Positions 1 to 5,104 of a stretch of DNA of 6,312 nt are shown in pieces. The position numbers and the translations under genes were made by a program. The stretch's first letter is position 1; the number at the start of each line of letters is the position of its first letter. The notes beneath the pieces are model-generated. The model was not told the DNA's origin, did not search any database, and saw only the letters and a list, made by a program, of their open reading frames with translations. The DNA is from Bacteroidota bacterium (GTDB lineage Bacteria > Spirochaetota > Spirochaetia > JABMQR01): positions 1 through 6,312 of the forward strand of contig JABMQR010000143.1 in the NCBI GenBank assembly GCA_013202335.1, given 5' to 3'.

Positions 1-825
1 CTGCTCAAAATCAATGCAGTATATCTGGAGAGAAATATCCTTGCTGTACAGAATGCTGAAATCCTTACTGCGGTTCAGCAGTATTATACGTATTTGGGTG
101 TTCAGGCAAGTTTGGGATTTGCAGGGATGAATGAAGAGATAGCAAGTAATGAGTATCAAAGAAATCAGGAACGGTTTGAGAGTGATCTTATTTCGGTACA
201 GGCTATAGAACAAGCTGAACTTGCCTATATTACGAGCTTACAAAACTTGAATTCTTCAGAGAACATTTTTCGCGGGCAGAAGAAACAGATTTTCCGACCA
301 CTGGTAATGGAGTGGGATAAGATAGAATTTACTGACTATATCATAGTTGAGCATATTCCCCAGCTTCCTGAAATCGGAGATTTGATTGCTGCCAATCCGC
401 TTATTCAGAAATTAGAGGCTGAAATTGCTATAAAAGATGAGAAGTTGATTCAATTAAAGGGGTCAACTTTTGCCGTGCCTTCCGAGCTGGAGCAGATAGC
501 AGATGATCTGGAATCTCTGAGAACCAGTCTGCAAAATCAAGTATGGAATAGTGAAGATGCTTTACATGATTTTATCACCGAAATGGCCGCGTCCTCTCTC
601 TCCCTGCAGGCTGCTGAGCTGCAAATTAATCTTGCTTACCGGCAGCTTGGAATCGTTAAACTACAGATGCAGAAGGGTGAGATTTATCCATCAGATGTAA
701 CCGCGGCCGAGTTGCCGTATCTGCAGGCCCTGGATAGTAGGGAAGGAATAGCTCAGGATAGATTCCTGCAGATTTTGGAGCTGCAGGTGCTTATGAATGA
801 GTCTTTAATGTTACTGTTTGAATAG
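1..825 (+). CDS. TolC-family outer membrane efflux channel protein, 3' part (5'-truncated by window edge)
   Basis: The reading frame is open from base 1 to the TAG at 823-825, giving the last 274 residues of a protein whose start lies upstream; TolC-family proteins are usually 400-500 residues. The visible part is almost entirely helical, polar and rich in Ala, Leu, Glu and Gln. It shows the two-fold internal repeat typical of TolC-like channels. A long helix has an Arg-Phe-(x3)-Leu-Ile-Ser-(x2)-Ala-Ile-(x2)-Ala-Glu turn near visible residues 58-72. A second half opens with Asn-Pro-Leu-Ile-Gln near residue 132 and has the matching Lys-Gly-Glu-Ile-Tyr-Pro-Ser-Asp-Val-(x2)-Ala-Glu turn near 225-237. 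Known family members are trimeric outer-membrane and periplasmic exit ducts for efflux or type I secretion. The partner pump is not visible. It converges on the AraC gene, with 23 bp between stop codons, so it is probably unrelated to the sugar operon. Assignment rests on pattern and composition; another periplasmic coiled-coil protein remains possible. Confidence 0.6.
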   Translation: MLKINAVYLERNILAVQNAEILTAVQQYYTYLGVQASLGFAGMNEEIASNEYQRNQERFESDLISVQAIEQAELAYITSLQNLNSSENIFRGQKKQIFRPLVMEWDKIEFTDYIIVEHIPQLPEIGDLIAANPLIQKLEAEIAIKDEKLIQLKGSTFAVPSELEQIADDLESLRTSLQNQVWNSEDALHDFITEMAASSLSLQAAELQINLAYRQLGIVKLQMQKGEIYPSDVTAAELPYLQALDSREGIAQDRFLQILELQVLMNESLMLLFE

Positions 826-848
826 CTGTGATGCTTTTTAGAGGATTT

Positions 849-1703
849 TTATATCAGTGTTCTATATTTATTGGGACACAAGCCCTCTAAGCTCTTAAAA
901 ACAGTTGAAAAATAACTGCTGCTCTCAAAGCCCACCTCTGCTGAGATGTCTGAAATCTTTCTAAAAGGGAATTTCAGCATCAACTCTTTTGCACGATCGA
1001 TACGTCTTTGGTTGAGATATTCTGTTGGTCTCTGCCGGGTTACTTCCTTGAAAATTTCACAAAAGTATTGGGGAGTGACACCTGCAACATCTGCAAGGTC
1101 CTCATTAGTTATTTGCCTGCCTAAATTTTCACCAATATAGGCAAATACCTGATTGATTCTTTTAACATTGAAAGTGTGACTCTCTTTGCTGTTGTTCTTA
1201 ACATATTTGAATAGGTCAATTAATAACTGATATGTCATGACTGAACCGTCAAGACCGGTGAGTTCAGTAGATCCGCTAAGGATCTGCAGGGCTTTACGTA
1301 TGTGAGAAGCAATAATTAGCGGGTCTGATATGCTGAAAACATTACTCTCTTTCATGCCCATATAGTGCAGCATACTTTCGATATGGTGCCCATTAAACGT
1401 TATCCAGTGCACATACCAAGGTGGTTTTTGCGCATGATAGACATGTGGAATCTCCGGGTAAAGCAATATGCCGCTATCAGGAGGTACCAGAAAGGAACGT
1501 CCATTCACTTCCAGGACACCTGTTCCGGAGATTGTTTGAATCCATTGATAAGAAGGATAGCCAAATGGTCTATCGATAGCATATTGATAAAAATCACAAC
1601 CTGCACCTACCAGATGAAAAGGCAGCTCTTTTTCCAGTTCTGTCTGTGTTGCTAATTGGAAAACACCTTCGCGGCGACCTTCATCATGTTGATTTTCAAT
1701 CAT
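849..1703 (-). CDS. AraC-family transcriptional regulator (cupin sensor + double HTH)
   Basis: Predicted 284-residue DNA-binding regulator, probably the sugar-responsive activator of the divergent uptake operon. Residues about 30-105 look like an AraC-type cupin: Gln-Thr-Ile-Ser-Gly-Thr-Gly near 56-62, a Val-Pro-Pro-Asp-Ser-Gly turn near 73-78, and Pro-Glu-Ile-Pro-His-Val-Tyr near 83-89. The C-terminal ~100 residues form the AraC/XylS domain. The first helix-turn-helix is at about 198-222 (Ile-Thr-Asn-Glu-Asp-Leu-Ala...Val-Thr-Pro-Gln-Tyr-Phe). The second is at about 249-272 and contains Val-Gly-Phe-Glu-Ser-Ser-Ser-Tyr-Phe, and the protein ends with the usual Cys-Pro-Asn-Lys-Tyr-Arg. I chose the ATG at 1701-1703 because a GGAG motif lies six bases before it. 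The frame can be extended to a TTG at 1769 (306 residues), but that start lacks a good ribosome site and would cover the likely promoter. Length is typical for the family. The effector, perhaps a galactoside, is inferred from neighbours only. Confidence 0.9.
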   Translation of the reverse strand: MIENQHDEGRREGVFQLATQTELEKELPFHLVGAGCDFYQYAIDRPFGYPSYQWIQTISGTGVLEVNGRSFLVPPDSGILLYPEIPHVYHAQKPPWYVHWITFNGHHIESMLHYMGMKESNVFSISDPLIIASHIRKALQILSGSTELTGLDGSVMTYQLLIDLFKYVKNNSKESHTFNVKRINQVFAYIGENLGRQITNEDLADVAGVTPQYFCEIFKEVTRQRPTEYLNQRRIDRAKELMLKFPFRKISDISAEVGFESSSYFSTVFKSLEGLCPNKYRTLI

Positions 1704-1709
1704 ACAAAT

Positions 1710-1713
1710 CTCC
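1710..1713 (-). promoter_or_regulatory. Ribosome binding site that decides the araC-type gene start
   Basis: On the minus strand GGAG is followed by six bases and then the ATG at 1703-1701. This favours that ATG over the upstream in-frame TTG at 1769, which has no comparable Shine-Dalgarno sequence at the right distance. Confidence 0.7.
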
Positions 1714-1724
1714 AATATCTTAAT

Positions 1725-1753
1725 ATTATAAGATGAATCTGAAAAATTTAATA
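1725..1753 (-). promoter_or_regulatory. Candidate sigma70 promoter of the AraC-family regulator
   Basis: On the minus strand a perfect -10 hexamer TATAAT occupies 1730-1725. Seventeen bases upstream the -35 position reads TATTAA (1753-1748), a poor match to TTGACA. Transcription would start around 1718 and give a leader of about 15 bases containing the GGAG at 1713-1710. The weak -35 could mean low or regulated expression. The region is AT-rich, so a chance TATAAT is possible. Confidence 0.4.
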
Positions 1754-1791
1754 GGTTAGTTTTTTGCAATATTTATATCCAAAGATATATC

Positions 1792-1866
1792 CTGTATATT
1801 TATGCAAAAATCAACCATATTTGTATATTTATAGTGAATATAGCTGTTTGGTTGTATATATTTACA
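1792..1866. repeat. Three TGTATAT-type boxes with about 30-bp spacing
   Basis: Similar AT-rich boxes begin with TGTATAT at 1793 (TGTATATTTAT), 1822 (TGTATATTTAT, identical over 11 bases) and 1853 (TGTATATATTTAC). Their starts are 29 and 31 bp apart, close to three helical turns. They lie between the two divergent promoters, upstream of the operator-like repeats at 1881-1909. They could be regulator sites or simply a low-complexity AT-rich region; the first explanation is inference. Confidence 0.35.
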
Positions 1867-1867
1867 C

Positions 1868-1909
1868 CCTGTAAGTAATACCTGAAAATAATATAACTTG
1901 CCTGAAAAT
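1868..1909 (+). promoter_or_regulatory. Direct-repeat operator candidate for the AraC-family regulator
   Basis: The nine-base word CCTGAAAAT occurs at 1881-1889 and again at 1901-1909, exactly 20 bp apart (about two helical turns, same DNA face). A degenerate third copy, CCTGTAAGTAATA at 1868-1880, matches the adjoining CCTGAAAATAATA at 1881-1893 in 11 of 13 positions. The promoter-proximal copy ends 7 bp before the -35 hexamer at 1917. AraC-family proteins are known to bind direct repeats spaced about two turns apart next to or overlapping the -35. The divergent regulator gene makes it the natural candidate protein; binding is inferred. Confidence 0.55.
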
Positions 1910-1916
1910 CTTGTTC

Positions 1917-1944
1917 TTGACGGGTGATTTAACGGATCTATAAT
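1917..1944 (+). promoter_or_regulatory. Sigma70-type promoter of the sugar uptake/lacZ operon
   Basis: A -35 hexamer TTGACG (1917-1922, five of six consensus bases) and a perfect -10 hexamer TATAAT (1939-1944) are separated by 16 bp. The expected transcription start is near 1950-1951, leaving a leader of about 22 bases that contains AAGGAG at 1961-1966, six bases before the ATG at 1973. The short spacer may leave room for activation by the regulator bound at the repeats just upstream. Confidence 0.7.
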
Positions 1945-1972
1945 TAATTATCACTTTAAAAAGGAGAAATAT

Positions 1973-3211
1973 ATGAAAAAACGAATGATTAGTTTAGCTC
2001 TTGTGCTAATCCTGATTACTGCAGGTCTTTTTGCTGCCGGCGAAGCGGAGACATCAAAAAAATTGGTAATTAACTCTAACCTTTCTGACCCCGCACCTAA
2101 AGCGGATTTAGCAAAAGTTGTGGAACTATTTAAAGCGGAAAATCCTGATCTTGAAGTAGAATTAAATACTTTTGATCATGAAGCCTACAAAACTGCTATC
2201 CGAAACTTTCTGGCTACAGAAGCTCCGGATGTATGCTTATGGTTTGCTGGAAATCGAATGAAATTTTTTGTTGATCAGGAATTATTCATGGATGTAAGCG
2301 ACCTGTGGGAATCGGAAGGTCTCTACGATTCTATGGCATCTTCAGTGAAAGCAATGTCAGTAGATGGTAAACAGTATGGTGTTCCCTGGTCCTATTATCA
2401 GTGGGGCGTCTATTATCGAACAGATGTTTTTGCTAAATACGGTCTTGAAGAACCAAAAACATGGGACGAGTTCATGACAGTTAATGATACTCTTGTAGCA
2501 AATGGTGTTACTCCTATAACAATTGGAACAAAATATTTGTGGACCGCTGCCGGATGGTTCGATTATATGAATCTGCGGGTAAATGGATATGATTATCACA
2601 TGAAACTCATGGCTGGCGAAGCTAGCTATCTGGACCCGGAACTCGATGCAGTATTTGATTTGTGGGCAGATATGCTGAACAAAGGCCACTTCCTTGAAAA
2701 TCATGCCACATACTCATGGCAGGAGGCTCAGGCTCCGCTTATCAGTGGTGATGCTGCTATGTACCTGATTGGAAACTTTATGATACCCGATATGGAAAGT
2801 GCCGGCGTTGTTGATAATATCGGTTTTTTCCAGTTCCCAATTATTGATTCTGCTGTAGGTGTATACGAAGATGCCCCGACAGATACTTTTCATATTCCCC
2901 AGAATGCCAAGAATGTTGCCAATGCCAAAAAATTTATGGCATTCGTAGCTCGCCCAGACATTCAAACACTGCTGACTTCAGGATCTTTACCTCCTAATAA
3001 GAACTCTGAAGCCCCAACAGACCGCTTCAAAAAAGAGGGATTTGATATGCTGGGAGCAGCTGACGGACTTGCTCAGTTCTACGACAGAGATACAAACCCC
3101 GAGATGGCAAAAGCAGGAATGGAAGGATTTCAGGAATTTATGGTATTTCCGGATAGAATTGATGCTATACGTGCACGAATAGAGGAAGAGAGAAAAAACA
3201 TATTTGAGTAA
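1973..3211 (+). CDS. Extracellular sugar-binding protein of a CUT1 ABC transporter (family 1 SBP)
   Basis: Predicted 412-residue periplasmic binding protein that captures a sugar, probably a beta-galactoside given the downstream LacZ, and delivers it to the two permeases. Residues 1-21 form a Sec signal: a Lys-Lys-Arg n-region, a hydrophobic core (about 6-20) and a small-residue stretch Ala-Ala-Gly-Glu-Ala at 21-25. There is no lipobox cysteine, so it is likely soluble rather than a lipoprotein. The mature part has family 1 (MalE-like) features: Ala-Pro-Asp-Val in the N-lobe, Tyr-Gly-Val-Pro-Trp at 135-139, Tyr-Tyr-Arg-Thr-Asp-Val-Phe at 147-153, and Glu-Pro-Lys-Thr-Trp-Asp-Glu-Phe at 160-167. 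The many tryptophans and tyrosines are compatible with sugar stacking. The length is normal for the family. The start is supported by AAGGAG six bases upstream. It is first in the operon and is followed by a terminator-like hairpin, as often seen for abundantly made binding proteins. The exact ligand cannot be read from the sequence. Confidence 0.92.
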   Translation: MKKRMISLALVLILITAGLFAAGEAETSKKLVINSNLSDPAPKADLAKVVELFKAENPDLEVELNTFDHEAYKTAIRNFLATEAPDVCLWFAGNRMKFFVDQELFMDVSDLWESEGLYDSMASSVKAMSVDGKQYGVPWSYYQWGVYYRTDVFAKYGLEEPKTWDEFMTVNDTLVANGVTPITIGTKYLWTAAGWFDYMNLRVNGYDYHMKLMAGEASYLDPELDAVFDLWADMLNKGHFLENHATYSWQEAQAPLISGDAAMYLIGNFMIPDMESAGVVDNIGFFQFPIIDSAVGVYEDAPTDTFHIPQNAKNVANAKKFMAFVARPDIQTLLTSGSLPPNKNSEAPTDRFKKEGFDMLGAADGLAQFYDRDTNPEMAKAGMEGFQEFMVFPDRIDAIRARIEEERKNIFE

Positions 3212-3247
3212 TAATTTGTTTTATTCATCGTAGTATTGTTTATTTGA

Positions 3248-3283
3248 CGGTGTGGATTTTTATCCACACCGATTTTCTTTTTT
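3248..3283 (+). terminator. Intrinsic (rho-independent) terminator, probably partial
   Basis: A perfect 10-bp stem, CGGTGTGGAT (3248-3257) with ATCCACACCG (3262-3271), closes a TTTT loop and is followed at once by a T-rich run, ATTTTCTTTTTT (3272-3283). It lies 36 bp after the binding-protein stop codon. The downstream permease genes have no obvious promoter of their own, so read-through is probably needed, and this site would set a high binding-protein to permease ratio. Confidence 0.8.
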
Positions 3284-3328
3284 ACTGAAACAGATGCAAA
3301 AACACTTTTTTGCATCTGTTTCAGTAAA
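3281..3328 (+). repeat. Perfect 22-bp inverted repeat (long intercistronic hairpin)
   Basis: The left arm 3281-3302 begins TTTACTGAAACAGATG and the right arm 3307-3328 is its exact reverse complement, with a four-base loop (CACT). The stem starts within the T-tract of the preceding terminator and ends 11 bases before the GGAGG ribosome site of the first permease. It lacks a clean U-run directly after the stem. It could be an RNase III or 5'-stabilising element for the permease mRNA, a second terminator, or part of a dispersed repeat family. The structure is certain; the function is not. Confidence 0.75.
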
Positions 3329-3339
3329 TAGTTGTTTTT

Positions 3340-3344
3340 GGAGG
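3340..3344 (+). promoter_or_regulatory. Ribosome binding site that decides the first permease start
   Basis: GGAGG lies eight bases before the ATG at 3353-3355. This argues against the in-frame TTG at 3332, which would place the Shine-Dalgarno sequence inside the coding region and start almost at the foot of the hairpin. Confidence 0.75.
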
Positions 3345-3352
3345 TTGCCAGG

Positions 3353-4240
3353 ATGAAACAAGTAACAGAATATAAACTGCATCGTATGCAGCATAAACTA
3401 GCACCGCTCTATTTTCTCTTGCCTGCTTTAATTCTTTTTGGAATATTTGTCCTTTATCCTATTTTCCAGAGCATTTGGATCAGTCTGCATAAATGGGATG
3501 GTTTTGGACCTATGCAATGGGTTGGTCTAAAAAATTACAGCAGGTTGCTTGTCGATTCCAGATTTCTCAGTTCTTTAAAAAATAATGGTTTATGGCTGGT
3601 ACTGATGATGCTGGCTCCTGTATTTGGATTAGCCCTGGCGCTATTTCTTAATCAGCAAGTAAAAGGAATAAGAGTTATTAAATCACTATTCTTTTTTCCA
3701 TTTGTTATAAATCTAGTTGTTATCGGCTTAATTTTCTCCTGGTTCTATAATCCGGATCTCGGTATTTTGGCTGAAATATTTAAGGCTTTTGGATTAAAAC
3801 CGATTCCTGTTCTGGCAGATGAGAACCTTGCAACATATGGAGTTATTCTTGCCGGACTTTGGCCGCAAACGGCCTATTGTTTGATTCTTTATCTTACAGG
3901 ATTAACCGGTGTAAATACACAAATTGTTGAAGCAGGGAGAATTGATGGCGCCAGCGGTATGAAAATGCTGCGCCATGTAATATTACCTCAGCTTCGTCCG
4001 GCTACCATTGTTGCCCTCACCGTAACGGTTATTGGTTCTCTGAGAAGTTTTGACCTCATAGCAATTATGACAGCTGGTGGACCCTGGGGAAGCACGTATG
4101 TTCTGGCCTATCATATGTATGATGAAGCAATTTTTAATTATAAAATGGGATATGGAGCTGCAATCGCAGTTGTACTGTTTCTTGTCATGACAATATTCAT
4201 TGGTTTATTCCTGAAAAATATCATTTCATCGGAGAAATAA
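3353..4240 (+). CDS. CUT1 ABC sugar transporter permease, MalF/UgpA-like
   Basis: Predicted 295-residue inner-membrane protein, one half of the transmembrane channel for the sugar delivered by the upstream binding protein. About six membrane segments are visible, near residues 17-37, 79-99, 111-132, 160-181, 213-235 and 267-290. The motif Asn-Pro-Asp-Leu-Gly at 133-137 is common in the MalF/UgpA branch. The cytoplasmic EAA loop that docks to the ATPase starts near residue 193 with Glu-Ala-Gly-Arg-Ile-Asp-Gly-Ala and ends Ile-Leu-Pro-Gln-Leu. The protein is short like UgpA and lacks the long periplasmic insert of E. coli MalF. The ATG was chosen for its GGAGG eight bases upstream; a TTG at 3332 would add seven residues. 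Its stop is two bases before the second permease start, so the two are almost certainly translationally coupled. Substrate specificity is inferred from the operon. Confidence 0.93.
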   Translation: MKQVTEYKLHRMQHKLAPLYFLLPALILFGIFVLYPIFQSIWISLHKWDGFGPMQWVGLKNYSRLLVDSRFLSSLKNNGLWLVLMMLAPVFGLALALFLNQQVKGIRVIKSLFFFPFVINLVVIGLIFSWFYNPDLGILAEIFKAFGLKPIPVLADENLATYGVILAGLWPQTAYCLILYLTGLTGVNTQIVEAGRIDGASGMKMLRHVILPQLRPATIVALTVTVIGSLRSFDLIAIMTAGGPWGSTYVLAYHMYDEAIFNYKMGYGAAIAVVLFLVMTIFIGLFLKNIISSEK

Positions 4241-4242
4241 TT

Positions 4243-5100
4243 ATGTTCCCATCACCAATTAATAGAAAACCATTATCTATAAAAGCACTGTATATGTTTG
4301 TTGTGATAGTAATTCTTATAATTTTTCTCCTTCCCCTGGCTGCAATATTACTGACCTCGATAAGACCAGGTTCGGATATATCCAGTGGAAATTACTGGGG
4401 TGTACCCAGTCGCTTTGCCTTGATAGAAAATTATGGAGAAGTATTTAATCCTGCCAGAAGCCCTATGCTGCGCTACTTTGTAAATAGTGCTTTAATAACT
4501 ATTCCAGCGGTATTTGTATCAATTTTTATAAGTTCAATGGCAGGTTTTTCACTTGCTGTATATCGATTTAAAGGAAGAATTGCGTTGTATGCTATGTTCA
4601 TTGCAGGTAATTTTATCCCTTATCAAATCCTAATGATTCCTGTCCGTACGATGTTTGTAAAATTTGGACTGTTCGATACAATTTTCGGACTATCTCTTTT
4701 TCATACTGCATTTCAAACAGGTTTTGCTACATTCTTTTTACGAAATTTTATTGTTACTTTACCGCACTCCCTCATTGAATCAGCCAGAGTGGAAGGAGCA
4801 ACAGAGATACGAATTTTTCGATCTATCATGCTGCCTCTGCTGAAACCGGCACTGGCCTCTCTTGGTGTTCTACTGTTTACGTTTATATGGAATGATTTTT
4901 TCTGGGCATTGACCCTGGTACAAAGTGACAAGGCAAGACCAATAACCTTCGGGCTTAGCGCCTTGAAAGGACAGTGGCTGATAAGCTGGAATTTGATAGC
5001 CGCCGGCTCAGTTGTGGCCGCATTGCCATCTGTTCTGGTCTTCTTTATACTGCAGAAACAATTTGTCTCAGGGTTAACCTTAGGCGGCGTTAAGGAGTAA
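4243..5100 (+). CDS. CUT1 ABC sugar transporter permease, MalG/UgpE-like
   Basis: Predicted 285-residue inner-membrane protein, the second channel subunit. A hydrophobic first segment (about 15-38) ends in Leu-Thr-Ser-Ile-Arg-Pro-Gly, as is common in the MalG branch. Further membrane segments lie near 84-106, 116-136, 145-165, 200-222 and 250-272. The EAA loop begins at residue 179 with Glu-Ser-Ala-Arg-Val-Glu-Gly-Ala and ends Met-Leu-Pro-Leu-Leu-Lys-Pro-Ala. The C-terminus (Phe-Val-Ser-Gly-Leu-Thr-Leu-Gly-Gly-Val-Lys) matches the family's usual ending. A GGAGA at 4231-4235 inside the end of the previous gene serves the ATG at 4243, with a two-base gap between genes. The downstream lacZ begins four bases after its stop. 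No ATP-binding subunit follows, so the complex presumably uses an ATPase encoded elsewhere. Confidence 0.93.
   Translation: MFPSPINRKPLSIKALYMFVVIVILIIFLLPLAAILLTSIRPGSDISSGNYWGVPSRFALIENYGEVFNPARSPMLRYFVNSALITIPAVFVSIFISSMAGFSLAVYRFKGRIALYAMFIAGNFIPYQILMIPVRTMFVKFGLFDTIFGLSLFHTAFQTGFATFFLRNFIVTLPHSLIESARVEGATEIRIFRSIMLPLLKPALASLGVLLFTFIWNDFFWALTLVQSDKARPITFGLSALKGQWLISWNLIAAGSVVAALPSVLVFFILQKQFVSGLTLGGVKE
5092..5097 (+). promoter_or_regulatory. Ribosome binding site of lacZ overlapping the end of the second permease
   Basis: AAGGAG ends one base before the TAA of the permease and lies seven bases before the ATG at 5105. It supports that ATG over the in-frame TTG at 5102 directly before it, which would be only four bases away. 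The overlap suggests translational coupling. Confidence 0.7.
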
Positions 5101-5104
5101 CTTG

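Noticed and set aside
838..890. Inverted repeat TTAGAGG (838-844) with CCTCTAA (884-890), plus an inner GTGTTC/GGACAC pairing, at the convergent 3' ends; possible bidirectional terminator.
   Set aside because: The arms are short, the stem is interrupted by large unpaired segments, and neither strand shows a U-tract after it. Most of it also lies inside the end of the regulator gene.
946..1655. Plus-strand open frames inside the AraC-family gene (946-1140 and 1365-1655).
   Set aside because: They lie wholly opposite a well-supported regulator gene and have no recognisable domains, so they are antisense shadows.
1924..1954. GTGAT (1924-1928) and ATCAC (1950-1954) inverted repeat flanking the -10, as a repressor operator.
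   Set aside because: Only five bases per arm in an AT-rich promoter, with no extension of the symmetry; likely chance.
3244..3271. TTGACG at 3244-3249 as a -35 of an internal promoter for the permease genes.
   Set aside because: At 16-18 bp downstream there is only the GC-rich arm of the terminator, with no -10-like hexamer.
3332..3352. Upstream TTG start for the first permease, adding seven residues.
   Set aside because: The GGAGG at 3340-3344 would be inside the coding sequence, and the ATG at 3353 is well placed behind it.
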